A stretch of 64,000 nt of DNA from assembly GCF_013911965.1 (NCBI RefSeq), contig NZ_JACESE010000010.1, positions 103,431 to 167,430 of the forward strand, given 5' to 3'. This DNA comes from Phenylobacterium sp. (GTDB lineage: Bacteria > Pseudomonadota > Alphaproteobacteria > Caulobacterales > Caulobacteraceae). Position numbers and translations under genes: made by a program. How positions within the stretch are numbered: the first letter of the stretch is position 1; every line of letters starts with the position of its first letter. Shown here one piece after another: positions 52,242-61,600 of this stretch. The notes under the pieces are model-generated. The model was not told the DNA's origin, did not search any database, and saw only the letters and a program-made list of their open reading frames with translations.

Positions 52242-53741
52242 TCAGAATTCCTCCCAGCCGGCCTCTTGGGCCACGGGCGCCAGTTTCAGCGCCGCCGAGC
52301 CGCGTGACGTGGAACGCAGCGCACGGACCGGGGCGACAGGGCGGGGAGCCTTGGCCGGAGCGGCGGCGCGCGGGCGGATGTCGGTGGCGAACTTGAACCG
52401 GCCCATCAGGCGGTTCAGCTCGGCCGTCTCCTGCGCGAGCGCGTGGCTGGCGGCGGTCGACTCCTCGACCATGGCGGCATTCTGCTGCGTAATCTGATCC
52501 ATCTGGTTAACGGCGGTGTTGACTTCGCCGAGACCCAGGGACTGCTCTTCGGCCGATGCGGCGATCTCCACCACCAGGCCGTTGATCTCGGCCACCTGGG
52601 CGACGATGCGCTCCAGGGCCTCGCCGGTCTCGGCCACCAGCTTCACGCCGCCCGCCACGTGGCTGGTGGAGGCGCCGATCAAGGTCTTGATTTCCTTGGC
52701 TGCGTCGGCCGAGCGCTGGGCGAGCGCCCGCACCTCGGAGGCGACCACGGCGAAGCCGCGGCCGGCCTCGCCGGCGCGGGCGGCCTCGACCCCGGCGTTC
52801 AGGGCCAGCAGGTTGGTTTGGAAGGCGATCTCGTCGATCACGCCGATGATCTGGCCGATCTGGGCCGAGGACTGTTCGATCTGGCTCATGGCTGCGACAG
52901 CGTCACGCACCACCTTGCCCGAGGCTTCGGCGTCCGCGCGCGTGGAGGACACCGTCTCGCGCGCCTGGCGGGCGCCGTCGGCCGACTTCTTCACCGTGGC
53001 GGTGATCTGGTCGAGCGCCGCGGCGGTTTCCTCCAGGCTCGCCGCCTGCTGCTCGGTGCGGCGGGAGAGGTCGTCGGAGGCGTTGCTGATCTCGCCGGTG
53101 GAGACGCCGATCTGGTCGGCCACGCCGACGATGGCGCCCATGGCCTCGGCCAGGCGGTCGATGGCGGCGTTGAAGTCGCGCTGCAGGTCGGCGTACTCGG
53201 TCGGGAAGTCGCCCTCGATGCGGGCGCGCAGGTCGCCGTCGGCCAGGGCCGAAAGGCCTTCGCCGATGGTGGCCATCGCCTTCTGCTGGGTCGCCAGGCG
53301 TTCGCGGCGCTCAGCTTCGTTGCGGGCGCGCTCCTCCTCGATGGCGGTGACGTCGGTGGCGAACTTGATGACCTTGTAGGGGCGGCCCTCGGCGTCGAAC
53401 ATCGGGTTGTAGGTGGCCTGGATCCAGACCTCGCGCCCGCCCTTGCCGTAGCGCAGGAACTTGTCGGAGAAGAATTCTCCGCGGTTCAGGGTGGCCCAGA
53501 AATCCTTGTACTCGGCGCTTTGCGCATAGTCGGGCGAGACGAACATGCTGTGCTTACGGCCCACCACCTCCTCGGCCGAATAGCCCATGGTGGCGAGGAA
53601 GTTGGCGTTGGCGTGGATGATGGCGCCGTCCAGCTCGAACTCGATCACGGCCTGAGAACGCTCGAAGGCGGCCGACTTGGCCTGGAGTTCGAAGAGTTCG
53701 AGGTCCTTGGCCTTCTGGCGCTTGGAACCGAGACGCAGCAT
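52242..53741 (-). CDS. Soluble PAS-containing methyl-accepting chemotaxis protein
   Basis: The 499-residue chemoreceptor has no transmembrane helix. Order: a PAS domain (about 28-135, with [24 protein letters not shown]), a HAMP-like segment (about 155-205, [14 protein letters not shown]) and the signalling hairpin with [35 protein letters not shown]. The very C-terminus is GWEEF, a pentapeptide of the xWxxF type that docks CheR/CheB in other receptors. The PAS domain suggests an internal signal such as redox state or a bound cofactor. It is a close paralogue of the receptor at 54482-55960. Confidence 0.93.
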   Translation of the reverse strand: MLRLGSKRQKAKDLELFELQAKSAAFERSQAVIEFELDGAIIHANANFLATMGYSAEEVVGRKHSMFVSPDYAQSAEYKDFWATLNRGEFFSDKFLRYGKGGREVWIQATYNPMFDAEGRPYKVIKFATDVTAIEEERARNEAERRERLATQQKAMATIGEGLSALADGDLRARIEGDFPTEYADLQRDFNAAIDRLAEAMGAIVGVADQIGVSTGEISNASDDLSRRTEQQAASLEETAAALDQITATVKKSADGARQARETVSSTRADAEASGKVVRDAVAAMSQIEQSSAQIGQIIGVIDEIAFQTNLLALNAGVEAARAGEAGRGFAVVASEVRALAQRSADAAKEIKTLIGASTSHVAGGVKLVAETGEALERIVAQVAEINGLVVEIAASAEEQSLGLGEVNTAVNQMDQITQQNAAMVEESTAASHALAQETAELNRLMGRFKFATDIRPRAAAPAKAPRPVAPVRALRSTSRGSAALKLAPVAQEAGWEEF

Positions 53742-53802
53742 TGGGGTTTCCTGTCACTTCTGGAGGAAGATGAGCCCCTTTTCACGCACAATCCCTAACA
53801 AG

Positions 53803-53828
53803 TGATTGTATCAAATGCGATAGGATCA
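53803..53828. promoter_or_regulatory. 26-bp imperfect palindrome between chemoreceptor and OhrR-type gene
   Basis: TGATTGTATC-N6-GATAGGATCA pairs in 8 of 10 positions per arm and lies in an unusually A+T-rich 170-base divergent region. It may be an operator, possibly for the adjacent MarR/OhrR-type protein. A CtrA-like half site TTAACCA is also seen at 53852-53858. Confidence 0.4.
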
Positions 53829-53911
53829 GAAATAATTCTATTGAGATTTGATTAACCACTTGGGCTCAGGGTGGCTCATGCAGCGCGTGGCTGCGTCCTG
53901 GCCTCTTCCCC

Positions 53912-54418
53912 ATGTCCGACGTCTCGATCGATACCACCGCCCCTCCGGCCGCAGACGCGCTTGATCCCCGTTTCCGGGAACTCTTCGTCGACCGGCAGCT
54001 GTGCCTGGCGCTGCAGGTGGCCTCCAGTCACGTCACCCGCATCTATCGCGGCCTGCTCGAGCCCCTGGGCCTGACCTATCCGCAGTATCTGGTGCTGATC
54101 GCGCTCTGGGAGGCCGAGGGGCCGCTGACCATGCGCGACCTGCGCCGCACGCTGTCCATGGACACGGGCACGCTGACCCCGCTGGTCAAGCGGATGGAGG
54201 CCGCCGGTCTGGCGGTCCGCGCCCGCGACACCGCCGACGAGCGGCTGGTTTGGGTGAAGCTGACACAGGCCGGCTGGGACCTGCGCGACAAGGTGGCCGA
54301 CGTGCGCTGCGAGGTCGTGCGCCGCCTGCCCATGTCCGATGAGGACATCGCCGACCTGCGGGCCAAGCTGCAGGTGATGAACGCCGCCCTCCAGGCTCAG
54401 GCGCCGGAGGAGACCTGA
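53912..54418 (+). CDS. MarR family regulator, OhrR-type
   Basis: The 168-residue winged-helix regulator has the OhrR pattern RQLCLALQVASSHVTRIYRGLLEPLGLTYPQYLVLIALW. The reactive cysteine is C31. The recognition region is LSMDTGTLTPLVKRMEAAGLAVR with the wing RDTADERLVWVKL. OhrR proteins repress an organic-hydroperoxide reductase gene (ohr) and release DNA when the cysteine is oxidised. No ohr is present here, so its target lies elsewhere or includes the flanking chemoreceptor. An extra 20 residues precede the conserved start. Confidence 0.85.
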   Translation: MSDVSIDTTAPPAADALDPRFRELFVDRQLCLALQVASSHVTRIYRGLLEPLGLTYPQYLVLIALWEAEGPLTMRDLRRTLSMDTGTLTPLVKRMEAAGLAVRARDTADERLVWVKLTQAGWDLRDKVADVRCEVVRRLPMSDEDIADLRAKLQVMNAALQAQAPEET

Positions 54419-54424
54419 CGGCCT

Positions 54425-54457
54425 GAAAAAAGGGCGGAGCCGAACGGCGCCGCCCTC
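54425..54457 (-). terminator. Rho-independent terminator of the second chemoreceptor gene
   Basis: On the minus strand GGGCGG (54455-54450) and CCGCCC (54437-54432) form a stem, with an inner GCCG/CGGC helix, followed by TTTTTT (54431-54426). It lies 25 bases after the chemoreceptor stop. It may also act on the convergent marR-type transcript. Confidence 0.8.
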
Positions 54458-54481
54458 TTCGTGTCGGCCTGAGGTTCGACC

Positions 54482-55960
54482 TCAGAACTCGGCCCAACCC
54501 TCCGCATCCGTGGCCGGGGCGAGCTTGAGCGCTGCAGAGCCGTGCGACATCGGCCGCGCCTTGCGCGGCGGCGGGGCGGCGGCGCGCGCCCGCACGGCGC
54601 CGTTGAACTGGAAGCGGCCGGCCAGGCGGACCAGCTCGGCGGTCTCCTGGGCCAGGGCGTGGCTGGCGGCGGTGGATTCCTCGACCATGGCCGCGTTGCG
54701 CTGGGTGATCTGGTCCATCTGATTGACGGCTGTGTTCACCTGGGCGAGGCCGCTGGCCTGCTCCTCGGCCGAGACGGTGATCTCGGCGATCAGGCCGCTG
54801 ATTTCGCCGACCTGGCCGACGATCCGCTCCAGCGCCTCGCCGGTCTCGCCGACCAGTTTGACGCCGCCGGCGACGTGGGCCGCCGAGGCGTTGATCAGGG
54901 TCTTGATCTCCTTGGCCGCGTCGGCCGAGCGTTGGGCCAGCGCCCGCACCTCGGAGGCCACGACGGCGAAGCCTCTGCCGGCCTCGCCCGCGCGGGCGGC
55001 TTCGACGCCGGCGTTCAGGGCCAGAAGGTTGGTCTGGAAGGCGATCTCGTCGATCACCCCGATGATCTGGCCGATCTGGACCGAGGACTGTTCGATCTGG
55101 CCCATGGCGGCGACGGCTTCGCGCACGACCTTGCCCGAGGCCTCGGCGCCGGCGCGGGTGGCGGAGACCGCGTCGCGGGCGCGCCGGGCCCCCTCGGCCG
55201 TCGCCTTCACCGTGGCGGTGATCTCGTCGAGCGCCGCGGCCGTCTCCTCCAGGCTGGCGGCCTGCTGCTCGGTGCGGCGCGACAGGTCGTCGGAGGCGCT
55301 GCTGATCTCGCCGGTGGAGACGCCCAGCTGGTCGGCCACGCCGACGATGGCGGCCATGGCCTCGCTTAACCGGTCCAGGGCGGCGTTGAAGTCGCGCTTC
55401 AGCTCGGCATAGGCCTCGGGGAAGTCGCGGTCGATGCGGGCGCGCAGGTCGCCCTCGGCCAGGGCGGAGAGGCCGGCGGCCAGGGCGCTGCAGACGGTCT
55501 GCTGGGCGCCGAGCTGGGCCTCGTGCTGGGCGGCCTGCAGGCGCTCGCGCTCCTCCTCCACCGCGGTGACGTCGGTGGCGAACTTGACCACCTTGTAGGG
55601 CCGGCCCTCGGCGTCGAACATCGGGTTATAGCTGGCCTGGATCCAGACCCGGCGGCCGTCCTTGCCGTAGCGCAGGAACTTGTCCGACAGGAACTCGCCG
55701 CGGCGCAGGGCGGCCCAGAAGTCGCGATAGGCCGCGCTCTGGGCGTAGTCGGGCGCCACGAACAGGTTGTGCTTTCGCCCGACGACCTCGCTTTCGGCAT
55801 AGCCCATGGTCGCCAGGAAGTTCGGATTAGCCGAAAGTATGACTCCGTCGAGATCGAACTCGATCACCGCCGAGGAGCGGTGGATCGCCGCCGCCAGAGC
55901 GCGAAGTTCCGTAAGTTCAATAGATTGCCGGCTGCGCGCCGATGCGCTGAGCGAAAACAT
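54482..55960 (-). CDS. Soluble PAS-containing methyl-accepting chemotaxis protein (paralogue)
   Basis: The 492-residue receptor has the same order as the neighbour at 52242-53741: PAS ([24 protein letters not shown]), HAMP-like segment and signalling hairpin, with no membrane helix. It ends in GWAEF, again a CheR/CheB docking-type pentapeptide. The signalling regions of the two are nearly identical, whereas the N-terminal 25 residues and the linker after the HAMP-like segment differ. This marks a local duplication, with the OhrR-type gene in between. It has its own terminator. Confidence 0.93.
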   Translation of the reverse strand: MFSLSASARSRQSIELTELRALAAAIHRSSAVIEFDLDGVILSANPNFLATMGYAESEVVGRKHNLFVAPDYAQSAAYRDFWAALRRGEFLSDKFLRYGKDGRRVWIQASYNPMFDAEGRPYKVVKFATDVTAVEEERERLQAAQHEAQLGAQQTVCSALAAGLSALAEGDLRARIDRDFPEAYAELKRDFNAALDRLSEAMAAIVGVADQLGVSTGEISSASDDLSRRTEQQAASLEETAAALDEITATVKATAEGARRARDAVSATRAGAEASGKVVREAVAAMGQIEQSSVQIGQIIGVIDEIAFQTNLLALNAGVEAARAGEAGRGFAVVASEVRALAQRSADAAKEIKTLINASAAHVAGGVKLVGETGEALERIVGQVGEISGLIAEITVSAEEQASGLAQVNTAVNQMDQITQRNAAMVEESTAASHALAQETAELVRLAGRFQFNGAVRARAAAPPPRKARPMSHGSAALKLAPATDAEGWAEF

Positions 55961-56148
55961 CGCCTTGTGCCCCCCCGGACAGGCTGGGCCCCCCGGCCGC
56001 GTCCTCGTCCGAGGATACTGGTCACATGGCCAGGGTTAATCGGGTCTTGAGGCTGCAACCCTTACGGGTTCCTGCGACAGAGCGCCGCAGCAAAAAGACG
56101 GCCCGCCAGGAGCCGCCCTCACGCCCCGCAGGCGCCGTCTAAAATCCA

Positions 56149-56213
56149 CCACCAAGGACACGAAGGACACGAAGGGGCCGAAGCGTCCTTCGTGCTCTTC
56201 GTGAGCTTTGTGG
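56149..56213. repeat. Intergenic palindromic repeat (CACGAAGG type)
   Basis: Two 27-base arms (56149-56175 and 56187-56213) pair at 22 positions around an 11-base loop. The left arm itself contains GGACACGAA twice in tandem. Similar CCACxAAGxxCACGAAG palindromes are scattered in intergenic regions of many proteobacteria. It lies just after the ahpF stop; the rest of the 280-base gap (55961-56240) shows no gene. Confidence 0.7.
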
Positions 56214-56240
56214 TTCTTTTCCTTCTCGCGCTCGCGCGCG

Positions 56241-57830
56241 TCAGGCCGCCTGCGCCTCCACCTCGGCCGGGGCCAGGCGGATCAGGTAGTCGAAGGCCGA
56301 GAGCGCGGCCTTGGAGCCTTCGCCCATGGCGATGACGATCTGCTTGTAGGGCGTCGTCGTCGCATCGCCGGCGGCGAACACGCCGGCGACCGAGGTCTGG
56401 CCCTTGGCGTCCACCTCGATCTCGCCGCGGGGCGAGAGCGCCACGCCGCCCTCGGCCAGCCATTCGGTGTTCGGCACCAGGCCGATCTGGACGAAGATGC
56501 CCTCCAGCTCGACCGTGTGCGACGTGCCCGTGCCGCGGTCGTTGTAGGTCAGGCCCGTCACCTTGCCGCCGTCGCCGAGGACTTCGGTGGTGAGCGCCGA
56601 GGTGATGATGTCGACGTTCTTCAGGCTCTTCAGCTTCCGTTGCAGGACCTCGTCGGCGCGCAGCTTGCCGTCGTATTCGATGAGCGTCACGTGGGCGACG
56701 ATGCCGGCCAGGTCGATGGCGGCCTCCACGCCGGAATTGCCGCCGCCGATCACCGCCACGCGCTTGCCCTTGAAGAGCGGCCCGTCGCAGTGGGGGCAGT
56801 AGGCCACGCCCTTGTTGCGGTACTCCGCCTCGCCCGGCACGTTCATCTGCCGCCAGCGGGCGCCGGTGGCCAGGATGACGGTCTTGGACTTCAGCGTCGC
56901 GCCGTTCTCCAGCTCCACGCCGATCAGGTCGCCGGGCTGCTTGCCCGGGATCAGCCTGGCCGCCTTCTGCAGGTTCATGATGTCGACCTCATAGTCGCGC
57001 ACGTGGCGCTCCAGGTCGGCGGCGAGCTTGGGGCCCTCGGTGTGCGGCGTGCCGGTCAGGTTCTCGATGGCCAGCGTGTCCAGCACCTGGCCGCCGAAGC
57101 GTTCGGCCGCGACGCCGGTGCGGATGCCCTTGCGCGCGGCGTAGATGGCCGCCGCCGCGCCGGCCGGGCCGCCGCCGACGATCAGCACGTCGAAGGGCTC
57201 CTTGGCGGCGATCTTCTCCGCCTCGCGGGCCGCGGCGCCGGTGTCGATCTTGGCCAGGATCTCTTCGAAGCCCATGCGGCCCTGGCCCCAGCTTTCGCCG
57301 TTCAGGAAGACGGTGGGCACGGCCATGATCTTGCGGTCCTCGACCTCGCCCTGAAAGAGCGCGCCGTCGATGGCCACGTGGCGGATGCGCGGGTTCAGCA
57401 CGCTCATCGCGTTCAGCGCCTGCACCACGTCGGGGCAGTTCTGGCACGAGAGCGAGAAGTAGGTTTCGAAGAGGAAGTCGCCGTCCAGCGCCTTCACCTG
57501 TTCGGCGAGGTCCGCCTCGATGCGCGGCGGGTGGCCGCCCACCTGCAGGATGGCCAGCACCAGCGAGGTGAACTCGTGGCCCAGCGGCAGGCCGGCGAAG
57601 GTGACGAAGATGTCGGTCCCCGTCCGGCGGATCTCGAAGGACGGCTTGCGCGCGTCGTCGCCGTCCAGGCGCACGCTCACCTTGCCGCCCGAGACCGAGG
57701 CGATGTCTTCCAGGAGGCCCTTCATCTCGGCCGCCTTGGCCGAGTCGTCGAGCGAGGCCACCAGCTCCACCGGCTGGGTCACGTTCTGCAGATACCCTTG
57801 AAGCTGGGTTTTCAGTCCGGCGTCCAACAT
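56241..57830 (-). CDS. ahpF: Alkyl hydroperoxide reductase subunit F
   Basis: The 529-residue flavoprotein regenerates AhpC with NADH. The N-terminal double-thioredoxin region has C129/C132 (SLSCQNCPD), and the thioredoxin-reductase-like part has [15 protein letters not shown] and C345/C348 (CPHCDGP), the same numbering as the E. coli enzyme. The end is [31 protein letters not shown]. The ATG at 57830 is chosen by family length; the open frame extends 39 codons upstream without similarity. It lies downstream of ahpC on the same strand, with 166 bases between. Confidence 0.97.
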   Translation of the reverse strand: MLDAGLKTQLQGYLQNVTQPVELVASLDDSAKAAEMKGLLEDIASVSGGKVSVRLDGDDARKPSFEIRRTGTDIFVTFAGLPLGHEFTSLVLAILQVGGHPPRIEADLAEQVKALDGDFLFETYFSLSCQNCPDVVQALNAMSVLNPRIRHVAIDGALFQGEVEDRKIMAVPTVFLNGESWGQGRMGFEEILAKIDTGAAAREAEKIAAKEPFDVLIVGGGPAGAAAAIYAARKGIRTGVAAERFGGQVLDTLAIENLTGTPHTEGPKLAADLERHVRDYEVDIMNLQKAARLIPGKQPGDLIGVELENGATLKSKTVILATGARWRQMNVPGEAEYRNKGVAYCPHCDGPLFKGKRVAVIGGGNSGVEAAIDLAGIVAHVTLIEYDGKLRADEVLQRKLKSLKNVDIITSALTTEVLGDGGKVTGLTYNDRGTGTSHTVELEGIFVQIGLVPNTEWLAEGGVALSPRGEIEVDAKGQTSVAGVFAAGDATTTPYKQIVIAMGEGSKAALSAFDYLIRLAPAEVEAQAA

Positions 57831-57914
57831 TGGTTGCGAGCTCCATGGCGTCGCCGCGCCCTGCGGGTCCGTTGGCCGCAGGCGGGCGGGGGTTCGGGGA
57901 GGAAACGTCTCGTC

Positions 57915-57955
57915 CGGCGGAGGAACCGCCGCCGCAGGTATCCCCACCTGCGGCG
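57915..57955 (-). promoter_or_regulatory. Competing hairpins between ahpC and ahpF
   Basis: A perfect 10-bp stem, CGCCGCAGGT (57930-57939) with ACCTGCGGCG (57946-57955), lies between the two genes. Next to it CGGCGG (57915-57920) can pair with CCGCCG (57926-57931), which overlaps the first stem, so the two are mutually exclusive. This could act as a partial terminator or RNA-processing site setting the AhpC to AhpF ratio. There is no T-run. Confidence 0.45.
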
Positions 57956-57996
57956 ACGGTCGCCCGTCGTCTATGCGCTAACGCAAAAGCACGCGC

Positions 57997-58563
57997 TTAG
58001 ATCTTGCCGACCAGCTCCAGCGACGGGGCCAGGGTCTTTTCACCCTCTTCCCACTTGGCCGGGCAGACTTCGCCCGGGTGGGCGGCGACGTACTGGGCGG
58101 CCTTGACCTTGCGCAGCAGCTCGGCGGCGTTACGGCCGATGCCCTCGGCGGTCACTTCCATGAACTGGATCACGCCGTCCGGGTCGACCAGGAAGGTGCC
58201 GCGGTCGGCCAGGCCCTGGCCTTCGCGCATAACGCCGAAGTTGTTGGTGATCAGGCCCGAGGGGTCGCCCAGCATGGTGTACTTGATCTTGCCGATGGCC
58301 GGCGAGGAGTCGTGCCAGGCCTTGTGCGAGAAGTGGGTGTCGGTCGAGACCGAATAGATCTCCACGCCCAGCTTCTGGAAGGCGTCGTAGTTGTCGGCCA
58401 GGTCCTCCAGCTCCGTCGGGCAGACGAAGGTGAAGTCGGCCGGATAGAAGAAGAAGACCGACCACTTGCCCTTCAGGTCGGCGTCGCTGACCGTGACGAA
58501 CTTGCCGTCCTTATAGGCCTGGGTGGTGAAGGGAAGGATGGTCGAATTGACGGCGGCAGGCAT
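57997..58563 (-). CDS. ahpC: Alkyl hydroperoxide reductase subunit C (peroxiredoxin)
   Basis: The 188-residue typical two-cysteine peroxiredoxin has the peroxidatic C48 in [15 protein letters not shown] and the resolving C167 in [11 protein letters not shown]. It reduces hydrogen peroxide and organic hydroperoxides and is recycled by AhpF, encoded next downstream. GGAGAG precedes the ATG. The full GGxGxG/YF-type C-terminal features expected of a sensitive AhpC are not obvious. Expression is probably peroxide-induced; see the upstream dyad. Confidence 0.97.
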   Translation of the reverse strand: MPAAVNSTILPFTTQAYKDGKFVTVSDADLKGKWSVFFFYPADFTFVCPTELEDLADNYDAFQKLGVEIYSVSTDTHFSHKAWHDSSPAIGKIKYTMLGDPSGLITNNFGVMREGQGLADRGTFLVDPDGVIQFMEVTAEGIGRNAAELLRKVKAAQYVAAHPGEVCPAKWEEGEKTLAPSLELVGKI

Positions 58564-58629
58564 GCGCTCTCTCCAGGCGTTGGGTGGGTGAAAGGGAGGA
58601 AACGCCCCCTTCCTACCACCCCATGCTGC

Positions 58630-58666
58630 ATCGCGGTAATCGATATTATCTGGCGCGGCGATAGAG
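58630..58666. promoter_or_regulatory. A+T-rich dyad upstream of ahpC, possible OxyR-type site
   Basis: ATCG-N7-CGAT (58630-58644) is a perfect dyad with the 7-base spacing of OxyR half sites, followed after another 7 bases by a poor second pair. It lies in an A+T-rich patch about 70 bases before ahpC, where a peroxide-response promoter would be expected. Confidence 0.3.
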
Positions 58667-58679
58667 GGGGTCGATGGCG

Positions 58680-61600
58680 ACTTGCGTCTCTAGACAGCGG
58701 GATTGATCGCGTGAGCGATCGGACCCCGTTCGTTAAACGTCAGCTGAAATCGAACCTTTAGCCCCAGGCTATCCGCTGAAGCATCGAACTCGGGTGTAAT
58801 TCGAAAAAAGACGGATATATCGGGGGAGTTCGCTTGGATGAAACCATACCCACTCTCCACCTTGGTGATGCTTCCGTTAAACCAACGAGGCGCACCGTTC
58901 TCGTCCCTCACAAACGCCTGCTCTTCACGAACGCGGAGAGAACTCTTCGTTCGGCGAATTTGCTCAAATGCTTCCTTTGCGGCGCTCTCCATTCCGCACA
59001 GAGATAGCTGCCGAGCATGCCAAAACTGTGAGTCCAGATTAGAAGCTCCCTGATTCACACCACGCTTTAGATATTTCAGTATCGTGTGACCGTCATCGAG
59101 CTCTGCGGCGGGGTGCGCCTGGGCATAAAGGCGCGCAAAGCGGAAATTAAGAAGCTTGCTCCCGGGATTTAGATCAAGAGAAGTCTTAAGGGTCTGTAAG
59201 GCTGCAGAAAGGTCACCTTTTGCCGTATGAAGCAGAGCAAGTCGATTTGCGACCAATTCGGCCTTTGGATTGCTCTGGAACGCCCGCGCCAATGACACTA
59301 GTGCTCTGTCTGCATTCCTGAGTTTGCCGGCAAGTTCGGCCTCTGCCATCAAGAGGTACGGCTCGGTAGGATAGCGGCTTAACCCTGCACGTATCACGCT
59401 CTCTGCATCTTGAACGGCAGAGTTGACTGCTTGAGTGCTGAGTGCAGATGGGTTGTCCCCTTCATTCCGAAGGGCTTGGTCCAAATTTGCGAGCGCCACT
59501 TTCGCGAGCGTATGGTGAGCGTGCGAAGAACGACCTTCTGCCACCAGTTGCTTAGCAACCCTTGCCGCATCATTGCGGAAGACAGACGCCTCTAAATCGC
59601 TACGCGCCAACTCCGCGCGACGCAGGGATATCTCCGCAAGTGTGTGTCTCAGAGATGAGGACTTGGGTGCCTCTTCTAACGCCTCTTTCACCAGACGCTC
59701 CGCTCGATCAAGCCCATCACGGGTTCCTGCCTTGCGTAGCTCATATAACGCCCACTGATGCAGGACGCCGACAGTCCGGCCTACGCTCCGGGCGGCAGAC
59801 TCGTAGACGGTAATCCCCATGACCCGGTCGGGGAGCATGTCGGCGACTTGTCTTGCCTTTATCAGCTCATAGAGAACGAGCTCATCATAGGAATACTCTG
59901 TGTTCAGGTGGTCAATCAGACGGAGTATTATCTCCTGCTTGTGAGCCGGTGTCCTAGCTGCGCGTTCAAATACAACCTCTGCGATATAATTATGGCGCGC
60001 TTGATAAACAAAGTCTCCCTGGAATCTCCGGTTGGATACGACCACCACATGTTCGAGCGGTTTAAAAAAGCGCCGTTGAAACTCATCGAAGCCGATACCG
60101 TGTACACGCGAAATGAGACCTGCTCGGACTGGCGGCCCTAATCTGTGAAGTGCACATATGTCGAGGTACAGGCTCTTTGCTTCGGCGGAAGGGATGCCAT
60201 CATACTCGCTCTCAAGTATGTCTTCGAAAGAGGCGCCATTTGTCGCTTCGTGGAGTGCTACGAGCAACTGGCGCCCCGCCATGTCACTGAAGCGCGACAC
60301 GCGGTCGTCATGACTCAGAGACTTCAACTCGCCAAGGGAGCCGTGCTGCTCTAGAAGGCGGATCAGTTCATCGATCTCAGGCGCCGATAGCAATTCGAGT
60401 GTTATGCTATCGTCCGCGAATAGGTCTGACTCAGACTCAACTGAGTTCCACTCATTCACCCTCTCGGCGCCCACGATGACCAGGGGCCATTTTTTTACGG
60501 TCCCCTTTTCGATTAGGTGGCGGATGTCATCGACATGTTCACCCACTTCATCGATGAACAGGTACAGGGGCTGGTTTGTGAGGCCGACAATCTCCTCAAC
60601 AGCCTCTATGTCTATACGGGAGCCTGGGCGCAGCATTAACACCATACGCTCGTATGTCCCGGCGGCCTCCCAGGCGATCCTGCGGAGGGCCACAGACTTT
60701 CCTGAGCCGGCATGGCCTTTTATGAGGTCGAACTTGGGAATCGATTCCCTCGGGGTTGGGATTATCCACCGACGCAGCGCTTGGTTGATAGGTGTTCGGC
60801 GAACATCGAGATTCGCCTCTATCGGAAACCAACCTTGGTTCACACCAGAGTAGAAAGCCTTCGCGTCTCCGGTAGAAGTGCCTTCGGCGACCACATGCTC
60901 AAAGACGGTTTCTAGCGACTGAATAAGGTGTGAACTCTCCCGCGCGGATTTGTGGCTAATAAAGCGAGTGAGTGTTGTTGAGCGAGTTTCGCGCGCCAGC
61001 GTAGCAAGCTGGAGGGATGCTGCTGGGAGTCCGCTTTTTAGACCAGATAGGAACTGCTCTAATGTCATGTCGACAGGCTCAAAACGCCTATCCCGCCAGT
61101 AGCCCTCGTAAAGCTCGTCCCACCCCGGGCGGATGATATAATGCCTGGGTCGCCCATCGCGCTCGTCGATCAGGCGCTGAAATACTCTACGCATATTCTC
61201 GTCGGACATCCCATATCCGACAATCGCCATTGGATTGTTTTGGCCCCACTCAAGGAAAGTTTTGAACAGATTTGATCGTCCTGTTGAGTGACCGATAATT
61301 TGCTCAGTGCTAGTGATTAGTGGGGCGTCAATGTCCTCGTGCTCCGTCAGGCAACCATGTAGCTTTAGATACACAGTTTTAGATCGTGATATCTCATCAA
61401 GAGCAACATCACCGTCACGTGAAGAGACGACTAAACGGTCGCCTTGGCCTGCCTGCTCGTAAGCACGCTCGACCAGAAGGTCGTAGTTTGTTGTAGCTAT
61501 TCCCGCCCAAGGAAGCGTGGGAATAATATAGTGCGCGGTGGTTGGCGCGAAGTCGACTAAGTTGTCGTGTATGAACTTCTGAAGTTCTCTAGTGCTTCGG

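Noticed and set aside
56208-58106. 632-codon plus-strand open frame antisense to ahpF
   Set aside because: Shadow of ahpF, whose cysteines and flavin motifs are exactly placed on the minus strand.
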